25,450 nt of DNA, from NCBI GenBank assembly GCA_025201365.1, contig JAIXMF010000187.1, positions 1-25,450 on the forward strand, given 5' to 3'. Each line of letters begins with the position of its first letter. The stretch's first letter is position 1. Below the pieces are notes generated by a model. The model did no database searches and had not been told where the DNA came from. It saw only the letters and a program-made list of their open reading frames with translations. The position numbers were made by a program, and so were the translations under genes. This stretch comes from Syncephalis plumigaleata. Taxonomy: Eukaryota > Zoopagomycota > Zoopagomycetes > Zoopagales > Piptocephalidaceae. Below, one piece after another: positions 1 through 7,986 of this stretch.

Positions 1-8
1 AAGTGGTA

Positions 9-12
9 AATG
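9..12. repeat. Target-site duplication, left copy
   Basis: AATG directly abuts the left LTR and matches AATG at 5605-5608 directly after the right LTR. Four to six bp is normal for Ty3-type integrases. Confidence 0.8.
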
Positions 13-322
13 TGAGGTACGGGTTGGTTGACTCGTGTCATGGGGAGTGGAGTCTCTCCGGTCCCGGGTGTATTATTCTGGGTAGTGCTCGACATAGCTT
101 CGCTCACGTATAGTATCTCGCTGTTGAACTCTCAACAACCTCTTGCACTCGCAATAACACTAGACAATAAAACGATATGATAACTCGAACGATGATTCTT
201 TTATTCATAATAATGTGTACTGGTATTTATACCAAAGCTTAAGTAGCGGAGCGCCACTAGCTTATCAGCTTTTACCCAGGTATTTATCTGTATTCCAACG
301 GCGACCGGGTTATAGTCCCACA
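13..322 (-). repeat. 3' LTR of the retrotransposon
   Basis: This is the downstream LTR in element orientation, identical by eye to 5295-5604. It starts 39 bp after the Gag-Pol stop codon. Its own TATA-like box lies at 222-233 and its copy of the Gag ATG at 95-93, so it could transcribe leftwards out of the element and off the window. Confidence 0.95.
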
Positions 323-361
323 ACCACCGGGGCCCACTTGAAGTCTCTAGATCTACTTCAA

Positions 362-3300
362 CTAGTAGCCGATCTTTATCGGCGCATTATACCTTTTCAG
401 CCGGTTGCCGGATACCGAAGTCTTTAACCTGGTCCCATCTAGTTCCGCAAGACCGTATACTCCTTTGTTCGGTCGTTCCACTACTACATACGGTCCGACC
501 CATCTATCCTTTAGTTTCCGGTCTAACTTCTTCATGGGCCTAGTATCCAACATCAAGACCATGTCTCCTTCTTCGAGCGGTTCCTTCCTTAAAGTCTTCT
601 TACTGTCATAATACCGCTTATTATATTCTCTCGACCTATCGAGCTTTACTCCCGATATCTCCCTCACCCATCCATTCCTCAATAGTTGCGTTGCCCGAGC
701 AGCTATCAATTCTGATGTCGTCATCTCCTTCTTCCACTCTATTCCCATCCACGTCTCTTCTTCTAAATCAAAAGGCAGCGCGCACTCCTGTCCATATACT
801 AGTCGGTACGGACTTTGCTGAGTTGTCCTTTTCGTTGTGATCCGATCAGCCCATAATACCGCATGTAGGTATTTCGGCCAGTTGTCCTTGTCGTCACCAA
901 CTACTTTCGCTAAACCTTGAATAATCTCTTGATGTCCTCTCTCTACCATCCCGTTCGCTTGCGGATGATAAGCTGTCGTCAAATTAAGCTGAATTCCATT
1001 CGCCATCGCTAGCTCCTTCATCTTCTTCACGTTCAACTCGCCTCGATCTGCCACCACCTGTCCAGGTATGCCGAATCGACATATGACGTCCTCGTACAGG
1101 AATCTGTAAGCCTCCCCGGATGTCTTGTCGGTAAGCGCTCTCGCCTCTACCCAGCCACTAAAGTCGTCTCTAGCCACGGCAAGATACTTCTCACCCGTGG
1201 TAGCTGTAGGAAATTGTACTAAGTCAAATCCTATCCTCTTGAATAGTGTCGAACCTATAAATGGCCGTAATTCCTCCACTTGCTGATGTTGACTCCTTCT
1301 TTGACACGCATCACACGCACTAACCACTTCCTTACAAGTCTCGTACATCCCTTTCCAATGAAACCGATCACTACACAACCTGTACGTCGCTTCCACTCCT
1401 CGGTGTGCAAACGGACTCTTCTGATGCACAGTGTTCGCTATTCTTGTTTGCTCTTCTTCCTTAATGATGGCCCTCTTCGGCATCCCACTCTTCGTTCGTC
1501 GGAACAATAGCCCGTTGTGCAGGAAGTACTTCCTCGCCTGCGCTATGACACGTCTACGTTCCTTCGGCTCCATCCCTTTGTGTAACTCCCCCTTCTCAAG
1601 ATAATGAAGCAGGTAATAAAAAGGGTGATCACTGTAAGTTGTCCCCACACTACCTTGCTCAACTCTTTCTTCCATCATTCCGTCTTCGCCTCCCACTTCT
1701 TGTATAGAATATACCCATAGTGACTCGTCCTCTCCGTCGTCGGCATCACTCAGCTCTTCTTGCTCCGAGTACGTTCGGCTCAACGCGTCAGCCACTACGT
1801 TCTTCTTCCCCGGCACATGACGTATTCCGAAATCGAATAACGTAAGGTAAGCCACCCACCTGCTGGCCGCGTCATTCGGTAGGTCGGGCTTCTGAAGCAT
1901 CCCGATCACCGGTCGTGCGTCGGTTTCTATCACAAATCGTACTCCATTCACATATTTACGCATCTTCTTCACCATTTGGTATAGGCCAAACAGCTCTCTC
2001 TTGATTTGCGCATACCTTCTCTGCGTTGCGTTAAAGAGGCAACTCTCGTATCGCACGGCGTAACGCTTGCCCTCCTCGTCTTCTTGCCCTAGTACCGCTC
2101 CTGCTCCCACCGGACTCGCGTCCACGGTGAGAATGAGTGGCCTGTCCTCGTTCCCGTACACTGGAGGTCTAATGACAGGTTGACTGCTAAGACTGTCCTT
2201 CAACTTATCAAATGCAAGTTGTTGACCTTCGCCCCAATGAAAACACACGCTCTTCTTCTGTAAGTGATACAACGGCTCCGCGATGATCGAGAAGTTAGGC
2301 ACGAACACACGATAAAACGCGCAGCATGCTACAAATGACCTAACATCTTTCTTCGTCCTGGGCACTGGCCACTTACGAATCCGCTCTACCTTGTCAGGCG
2401 TAGTAGTTCGCCCTTCCCGCGTACACTGAAAACCCAATACCTCGACCTCAGACATGCCGAAATAACACTTCTTCCCACTGACTGTCAGTCCGGCTTCCTT
2501 CAGCGTGCTGAGTACATTCACTACATCCTCGACGTGTTCGTATACGAACTTTCGAACGCCCTTCGTCACCTCGGTGGAGTCCGCCACGGTAGGTCCCTTG
2601 ATTACCCCGTCGTCGACGAATATGGCCACCTTCTCCGGAATGTATCGTTGTAACACATGATTCACTATCCTCTGAAATACTCCTACGCTGTTGCACCATC
2701 CCATAGGTAGTCTAGTCATGCGGACTAAACCTATTGGCGTACTCAGCGAGAATATATCGCGATCCCTGCGGTCGACCGGTATCTGATCGTATCCCGAATA
2801 TAAATCGAACGTTGTAATGATAGATCTTCCAGACACGTCCTCGGTCAACTCCTCACTTAACGGTGGCGCATTCGCGTTCTTCACGGTAACGGAATTCACT
2901 TGCTGCAGGTCTTGTATGAATCGCAACTTCGACCTGTCCTTCTTGGCGATGACAAACCAACGATTGCTGTACGCGCCAGTACTCGGCTCGATAATCCCGT
3001 TGTCCATCTTGTCTCTCAGTAACTTCACTACCTGGTCAAACATAGCTCGCGGAAGTGGAATGGACTGTTGTTGCCACGGCGTATGCGCGACCGTAGGTAT
3101 TCTAACGGGCGCCTGAAACTCCGGCTTGACCATGCCCATCTCACTGTCGTCGAACGCGAAGGCTCGATCTACCTCCTTCAACCGATCCTTAAAATGCTGT
3201 ATCTCCTCCAGGGATAGATTCCCGTCGCCTATCTTTAATTCGTCGATCCTTTCCTCGGTCAATCGTATGTTGTCCTTCGTTACATTGATCGGACTTCGCT

Positions 3301-5377
3301 CCTCGGTTTCGGCACTCGGCACCGGTACAGACACTGGCAACTTCTTCTTACCCACTGGCTTGTACTTTGCCGCATTCACCTGTCTCAACGTCACTGCTCC
3401 CATGACTTCTTCACTATTGTCCACAGCAAGGTTTACCATGCCCAGCTTGTTCACCATGCCTGACAAATTGACTCTAGCATTTGTCGTCCGTATCCTCGCC
3501 GTTGGCGCCGCCACAAACTTCACAACCTGACCACCATCGCGAAGATATACCCATGAACGATCTTGTTCACGTCTCACTTCCCATTCCGCCAACTCCAACC
3601 ACGGTATACCCACTAGCGCGTCGAATGGTATGTCGTCGATGACCAAAGCGTTGGCATTATGAGTTACGCTGCCAACCGTGATAGGTACACCTCGGCACAA
3701 TCCTCTTGCCTTCTTGGTGTCTCCTGTAGCACTGGACATACCCCATTCTCCTGTACTCTCCAACGGCCGATTCACCACCCTGTCGTAGAGCCTCCCGGAG
3801 ATAATCGACATTTCTGCTCCAGGGTCAACAAGGATTTCCACCGTCGCGTGCTCGATCTTTCCCGACACTTTCGGTGTAGGCCTTGCCACTATGTCCTCAC
3901 TATTCACAGAAGTTCCATCCTCACGCATAACCACCCGATTCACCATAGGGTCTATGGGCATCTTTTTTCGGCTCACGATCTGGTTGACTCGCTTCCTCGC
4001 CGTCTCCGACATTCCCATAAATTCTTTCATCGTTAGTTCGACACGAGTCTCCGACAGAACCTTCTCGATTACTTGATCTTGATCGACCTCTTCTTGTATG
4101 GGAGCACGGTACCTGAAAGTAGGGGGCTGTCGTTCCTTCTTCTCAGTCATCGTACCGGCATTCTTCTTCTCCGCGATTACTACAGTGTCGTCTGCCGATT
4201 CTTCCGTGATAACTCCTCGCGATTCCGCTCGAGTGCCCACACGAGCTCTCTTCTGATTCACCTCACCATAAATTATAGGTTGAAAATCCGCGGTGAGTTC
4301 TATCGGTTCCTCGGCTGGCTGAGCTTCAGTGTCTTCCCATACGACCTCGTACTCAGGCTGCGGTGCTTCCCCTCGAAATGTAATCAGATTTACTTGATTC
4401 CTCGTGGGAGCTATCTCCTCCACCAACTTCTTCATTCCGCCGTTTCCCGTGTTCAACGGCACCAACTGTCCGTTCGGATATGTTACCTTCCCAGCGGCGG
4501 TCTTGACCAGCCCTTTCCCGATATCTTCGGTAAGTCGATCACATCTAGCCTTCATATGGTCGGTAGAATCGCAATACAAACATCTTGCAACCCTGGCTGT
4601 CGTTCGCACGCGTTCGTCGGTCCGGTTCTCCACTAACGAAGCCAATCGTGTGATCATAGAGTACAGATCTTGATACCCCGTTGGACCTTCTTCCTTAGAC
4701 ACAGTTGGGGCTTTCTTCACTTCGACGTTCCCATCTTCCACCAATTCGGACAATGACGTTCCGACTTTCTTCTCTCGATACCAAATCTTCTCTAGCTCGT
4801 CTATCAGAGGTAGTAGCGATAGATTGTTGCTATCCAAAGCCACAAGCACCTGGCGTTTCAGATTCGTGCTCAGCATTCCAAATAACCTTTCCGCCTTCAT
4901 GGTCGTTGTCATAGCTCCTACACAGCTGGCCATGATCTGGAATTTCTCAAGGTAAGCTGGCAAATTCTTGTAGTCGATTCCCTTGCTGAGGAAATCCTCG
5001 AACATGCCTTCAGGCGTTGTTGTGCTGGCGTTTGTCTTGTATACTCTTGTAAGTGCTTCCTTGACATCGGTCCACCTCCCATCCTGTGCAGCAGGGTAGT
5101 GTATAATAAAGTTTTGAATTTCCTCGTCCACGTAACTGTTTAGGCAGCGAATCCTCATGCTAGCGTCCCATCCTAGTTTGTCGGCGTAGCTGTCGTACTG
5201 CGATAAAAACTCGTGTATGTTTCCTCCTTCAAACCTCTTGGGTTGAGTATACGCTCCAGAACCGTATGAGCCACTCCCCGCATTGGGCTCCATTTGAGGT
5301 ACGGGTTGGTTGACTCGTGTCATGGGGAGTGGAGTCTCTCCGGTCCCGGGTGTATTATTCTGGGTAGTGCTCGACAT
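362..5377 (-). CDS. Gag-Pol polyprotein of a Ty3/gypsy retrotransposon (single frame)
   Basis: This is a 1671-residue polyprotein, counting from the first ATG at 5377; the open frame reaches a GTG at 5389, with an in-frame TGA further upstream. In order: a retrotransposon Gag domain (about 45-200), a CCHC zinc knuckle (266-279, C-x2-C-x4-H-x4-C), a charged linker, a retropepsin with D-P-G-A at 518-521, and a reverse transcriptase (about 765-990, FVDD at 920-923). RNase H follows (acidic residues D1086, E1128, D1153), then integrase with an H-H-C-C finger (H1318, H1325, C1355, C1358) and catalytic D1385, D1444, E1479, and a C-terminal GPY/F module (GPY 1628-1630). I see no chromodomain after it. 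There is no frameshift or internal stop between Gag and Pol. The first 27 codons are encoded by the LTR. A proline follows the protease aspartate; some Ty3-type elements have this, so it need not mean inactivity. The stop is TAG at 364-362. Confidence 0.95.
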   Translation of the reverse strand: MSSTTQNNTPGTGETPLPMTRVNQPVPQMEPNAGSGSYGSGAYTQPKRFEGGNIHEFLSQYDSYADKLGWDASMRIRCLNSYVDEEIQNFIIHYPAAQDGRWTDVKEALTRVYKTNASTTTPEGMFEDFLSKGIDYKNLPAYLEKFQIMASCVGAMTTTMKAERLFGMLSTNLKRQVLVALDSNNLSLLPLIDELEKIWYREKKVGTSLSELVEDGNVEVKKAPTVSKEEGPTGYQDLYSMITRLASLVENRTDERVRTTARVARCLYCDSTDHMKARCDRLTEDIGKGLVKTAAGKVTYPNGQLVPLNTGNGGMKKLVEEIAPTRNQVNLITFRGEAPQPEYEVVWEDTEAQPAEEPIELTADFQPIIYGEVNQKRARVGTRAESRGVITEESADDTVVIAEKKNAGTMTEKKERQPPTFRYRAPIQEEVDQDQVIEKVLSETRVELTMKEFMGMSETARKRVNQIVSRKKMPIDPMVNRVVMREDGTSVNSEDIVARPTPKVSGKIEHATVEILVDPGAEMSIISGRLYDRVVNRPLESTGEWGMSSATGDTKKARGLCRGVPITVGSVTHNANALVIDDIPFDALVGIPWLELAEWEVRREQDRSWVYLRDGGQVVKFVAAPTARIRTTNARVNLSGMVNKLGMVNLAVDNSEEVMGAVTLRQVNAAKYKPVGKKKLPVSVPVPSAETEERSPINVTKDNIRLTEERIDELKIGDGNLSLEEIQHFKDRLKEVDRAFAFDDSEMGMVKPEFQAPVRIPTVAHTPWQQQSIPLPRAMFDQVVKLLRDKMDNGIIEPSTGAYSNRWFVIAKKDRSKLRFIQDLQQVNSVTVKNANAPPLSEELTEDVSGRSIITTFDLYSGYDQIPVDRRDRDIFSLSTPIGLVRMTRLPMGWCNSVGVFQRIVNHVLQRYIPEKVAIFVDDGVIKGPTVADSTEVTKGVRKFVYEHVEDVVNVLSTLKEAGLTVSGKKCYFGMSEVEVLGFQCTREGRTTTPDKVERIRKWPVPRTKKDVRSFVACCAFYRVFVPNFSIIAEPLYHLQKKSVCFHWGEGQQLAFDKLKDSLSSQPVIRPPVYGNEDRPLILTVDASPVGAGAVLGQEDEEGKRYAVRYESCLFNATQRRYAQIKRELFGLYQMVKKMRKYVNGVRFVIETDARPVIGMLQKPDLPNDAASRWVAYLTLFDFGIRHVPGKKNVVADALSRTYSEQEELSDADDGEDESLWVYSIQEVGGEDGMMEERVEQGSVGTTYSDHPFYYLLHYLEKGELHKGMEPKERRRVIAQARKYFLHNGLLFRRTKSGMPKRAIIKEEEQTRIANTVHQKSPFAHRGVEATYRLCSDRFHWKGMYETCKEVVSACDACQRRSQHQQVEELRPFIGSTLFKRIGFDLVQFPTATTGEKYLAVARDDFSGWVEARALTDKTSGEAYRFLYEDVICRFGIPGQVVADRGELNVKKMKELAMANGIQLNLTTAYHPQANGMVERGHQEIIQGLAKVVGDDKDNWPKYLHAVLWADRITTKRTTQQSPYRLVYGQECALPFDLEEETWMGIEWKKEMTTSELIAARATQLLRNGWVREISGVKLDRSREYNKRYYDSKKTLRKEPLEEGDMVLMLDTRPMKKLDRKLKDRWVGPYVVVERPNKGVYGLAELDGTRLKTSVSGNRLKRYNAPIKIGY
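5285..5292 (-). other. Candidate primer-binding site (weak)
   Basis: Two bases after the LTR edge the minus strand reads TGGAGCCC. It has the TGG start expected for pairing with a tRNA CCA end, but I cannot match the rest to a known tRNA. It overlaps the in-frame ATG at 5293-5291 (Met29), so the site would be inside gag coding sequence. Confidence 0.3.
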
Positions 5378-5604
5378 AGCTTCGCTCACGTATAGTATCT
5401 CGCTGTTGAACTCTCAACAACCTCTTGCACTCGCAATAACACTAGACAATAAAACGATATGATAACTCGAACGATGATTCTTTTATTCATAATAATGTGT
5501 ACTGGTATTTATACCAAAGCTTAAGTAGCGGAGCGCCACTAGCTTATCAGCTTTTACCCAGGTATTTATCTGTATTCCAACGGCGACCGGGTTATAGTCC
5601 CACA
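5295..5604 (-). repeat. 5' LTR of the retrotransposon
   Basis: In element orientation this is the upstream LTR. It holds a TATA-like box on the minus strand (5504-5515), an AATAAA at 5487-5482 and the first Gag ATG at 5377-5375. The U5 end at 5295 is therefore protein coding. It is identical by eye to 13-322. Confidence 0.95.
5504..5515 (-). promoter_or_regulatory. LTR core promoter: TATA-like box with poly(A) signal just downstream
   Basis: The minus strand reads GGTATAAATACC. A start site about 30 nt downstream (near 5475) would give a Gag leader of roughly 100 nt. AATAAA lies 17 nt beyond the box, at 5487-5482, where the R-region poly(A) signal of an LTR is expected. The same pair occurs at 222-233 and 205-200 in the other LTR. 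Assignment rests on motif and position only. Confidence 0.55.
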
Positions 5605-5608
5605 AATG
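5605..5608. repeat. Target-site duplication, right copy
   Basis: AATG abuts the end of the right LTR and matches 9-12. The A at 5604 could be either the terminal LTR base or a fifth duplicated base. Confidence 0.8.
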
Positions 5609-5946
5609 ACAAACAAAAATGATCATTAATACTAACCGTATAGTATTTTTCTAGCACGATAGTCACCACGATACTTGTACGTCATTGTCAACGAGTGTAT
5701 AAACACGTACGATTGCCGAAACGTCCAGGAACTAATCATGTACTACATCTTTCACAAATTCCTACTGCGCAATAACAAATGTGTTGTTGTTGTTGCTATT
5801 TTGCTTTTGTAATAATACTAATAATACTATAAACTTTCATCAACATGAGCACTTTTTTATGTAGCGTATGTTTATATTCATTTATTCCACTAAACTAATT
5901 GATCATATGCGTTAGTGGCAATAGTGTAGGCAAGCAGGCAGGCATA
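5609..5946. other. Intergenic region between retrotransposon and argininosuccinate synthase
   Basis: AT-rich, with no credible frame. It includes the 3' untranslated region of the argininosuccinate synthase gene, with AATAAA on the minus strand at 5886-5881, 61 nt past that gene's stop codon. Confidence 0.7.
5881..5886 (-). terminator. Poly(A) signal of the argininosuccinate synthase gene
   Basis: AATAAA on the minus strand, about 60 nt after the TAA at 5949-5947. Cleavage would be expected shortly before the inserted retrotransposon. Confidence 0.55.
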
Positions 5947-7289
5947 TTAGAATTTGCCTCCTTGTTCAATGACACTCTGTCCCCATTTCTTGAGACGAAT
6001 GCTTTGTACACGGATGAAGCCCTCAGAATCTTGCGGACTGAAACCACCCAATACGTCCATGCTGGACTCCTCCATATCGTATAGTCGTTCTGTCTTGCTG
6101 GAGCGACCCTCGACAATCGTGTTACCCTTGTATAGCTTGAGGCGTACTTCGCCATTGACGGTGGCCTGCGATGCCTCGATAGCCGATGTGATGAATACAC
6201 GCTCGGGCGAGAAGTACAATCCGTTGTAGAGGATCTTGGAGAATTCCACCGTAAGGTATTGGTCACGCTGAGCACGCACCTCACGATCTACCGTTAGACC
6301 TTCCAGATCCACATGAGCTACACGTAGAATGGTACCTCCGGGTGTTTCGTAGCAACTACAATAATCATACAAGTGGTGTACATGGTTAGATTATCATATC
6401 AAATATAAAACATATTACTAGTATCATTATTACTAACTATTACTTACCCACGACTCTTGATACCAATAAAACGATTCTCGACAATATCAATACGACCGAT
6501 ACCATTGCGACGAGCCAGGGTGTTCAAGTAGATGAACAACTCTAGTGGGTCGGTCACTTCCGTGCCATCATTATGGTTCTTAACCTTAACCGGTAGACCC
6601 TTGGCAAAGGTGATCGTGATACGTTCAGGAGTGTCGGGTGCCGACTCTGGATCAACGGTCAACTTCCACATGTCTGAGGGGGCAGTGACATCTGGATCCT
6701 CTAGAATACCCGCCTCATACGAGATGTGGAACAAATTCTCGTCGGTAGACCATGGCTTCGATGGGGTCTGCGAGACGGGGATGTTCTTCTGACTGGCGTA
6801 GGCCAACAAATCGGCACGACCCTGGAATCGCTCGTAGAATTTGGCATCACGCCATGGAGCAATAACCTGGATATTTGGCTGGAGTGCGTAGTAGGCCAAC
6901 TCGAAACGAACTTGATCATTGCCCTTGCCCGTGCAGCCGTGCGACACGTGAGTGCAGTTCTCCTGGTTGGCAAGCTCGATTTGTCGTCGAGCAATAACGG
7001 GACGCGCCAATGACGTGCCTAGCAAGTAGACGTTCTCGTAAATGCAATTGGCTTGCACAGCAGGGAAGATGAACTCCTCCACGAAGCTACGACGTAAATC
7101 CTCGACGAACACCTTGGTGGCACCGATACTCAAGGCTTTAGCGCGAGCAGCCTCAAAGTCCTCCTCTTGACCGACATCGGCCATATACGCCAACACCTCG
7201 TAGCCTTCCTCGATGAGCCAGGCGAGGATGCACGAAGTGTCAAGACCACCCGAGTAGGCGAGCATAACTTTGCCTTTAGTACCCGACAT
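5947..7289 (-). CDS. ARG1: Argininosuccinate synthase, 2 exons
   Basis: This enzyme joins citrulline and aspartate using ATP to make argininosuccinate, the penultimate step of arginine synthesis, in the cytosol. Exons are 7289-6448 and 6355-5947, giving 416 residues, in line with the family (about 400-420). The 92-nt intron (6447-6356) is phase 2, with donor GTAAGT, acceptor TAG and a CTAAC branch-like site. It splits the codon before the conserved YETPGGT segment. Visible signatures are the PP-loop YSGGLDTS (12-19), GCTGKGND (118-125) and [17 protein letters not shown] (183-199). It opens on the first ATG and ends GGKF. No canonical Gcn4/CPC1 site (TGACTCA) is seen in the upstream kilobase. 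It lies tandem to the amidotransferase gene upstream. Function is near certain; the symbol follows yeast. Confidence 0.97.
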
Positions 7290-7332
7290 GTTGATGTTGT
7301 ATAGAATGAAGCAAGTGGTAGCAGTAAATAAC

Positions 7333-7344
7333 GACTATATAGTC
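7333..7344 (-). promoter_or_regulatory. Palindromic TATA-like element before argininosuccinate synthase
   Basis: GACTATATAGTC is a perfect 12-bp palindrome 44-55 nt upstream of the ATG. A purine-only to purine-rich tract at 7381-7420 (CT-rich on the gene's own strand) lies just beyond. A TATA box with a CT tract is a common arrangement at well-expressed fungal genes, but the assignment is by position only. Confidence 0.35.
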
Positions 7345-7632
7345 AGTGAACGTGAAAAACCAAGACGACTCCGTCGAAGCAAGAGAGCAAGAGAGCAAGC
7401 GAGAAGAGAAAGAGAAAGAGTGGCGTTCCAGTAGAGAGTTGACCAAAATCTTGTTTCTCCGCCCATACATATGTGATGCTCCGTAAGAGTCAGATTGGAT
7501 TACAATTGATCTGTTTCTCTCATGCTCATTATCACTCCGATTAAAGATCATCAGTTTTTGTCGCTTTTTACGGATGAGTTAATTGATGCTAGATGATCCC
7601 TTTCTCTTTCCTTTCCCCAACAGAATGGATCT

Positions 7633-7664
<32 letters not shown>

Positions 7665-7986
7665 ATCTAACCGGTTTTTTACGAGATTCAATGATGTCAT
7701 CGTATATACGCAATAAACATTTCGTGTATTTAGTCTAATGTAGATACAATAGTATACTTGTAGAATGAATATATAGTTTATTGAATATCATGCACGTAAA
7801 ACAAGAAGGAAAAAGAAGAAGAAAGGGCTGAATATAAAATGAAGAGAGTTTATAAAGAACTCTAATTTGCAAATCTAATTGCCACATACATTGCAACATA
7901 GATGTGCACACTATATTTGTAGTAGTAATGATGAATGAGATAGATAGATATAGATATAAATATATCATTGCTATTGTTGTTGTCTC
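7345..7986. other. Intergenic region, argininosuccinate synthase promoter side
   Basis: This holds the purine-rich tract at 7381-7420, an (ATC)10 microsatellite at 7634-7663 and AT-rich sequence with the 3' untranslated region of the upstream amidotransferase gene. The minus strand has AATAAA at 7782-7777. The short frames here look random. Confidence 0.6.
7634..7663. repeat. (ATC)10 microsatellite
   Basis: Ten perfect ATC units between two genes. Related ATG/GAT runs occur at 13515-13535, 16627-16647 and 21231-21254. Confidence 0.9.

Larger units (their letters stand above)
13..5604 (-). mobile_element. Complete Ty3/gypsy-type LTR retrotransposon
   Basis: The element is bounded by two 310-bp direct repeats (13-322 and 5295-5604) that are identical as far as I can read, at a constant offset of 5282. 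Each repeat starts TG and ends CA on both strands. The flanks carry AATG at 9-12 and 5605-5608, a 4-bp target duplication; it reads as 5 bp (AAATG) if the terminal A of the LTR is counted. Between the LTRs lies one uninterrupted Gag-Pol frame on the minus strand, with domain order Gag, protease, RT, RNase H, integrase; this order is diagnostic of Ty3/gypsy (Metaviridae). Identical LTRs and an intact frame point to a recent insertion. It sits 342 bp beyond the argininosuccinate synthase stop codon, in the same orientation. Confidence 0.96.

Noticed and set aside
518-535. Inactive protease because of Asp-Pro-Gly in Gag-Pol (residue numbers)
   Set aside because: Pro after the catalytic Asp occurs in other Ty3-type elements, so I do not treat it as a defect.
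2448-2699. Second minus-strand frame inside the RT region
   Set aside because: It is an out-of-frame overlap of the Gag-Pol gene and resembles nothing.
3126-4636. Long plus-strand frames antisense to Gag-Pol (for example 3126-3530 and 4073-4636)
   Set aside because: They lie inside the retrotransposon coding region on the opposite strand, show no domain and read as shadows of its codon pattern.
5378-5389. Gag-Pol start at 5389
   Set aside because: The codon there is GTG, not ATG. The first ATG in frame is at 5377, so I count the protein from there.
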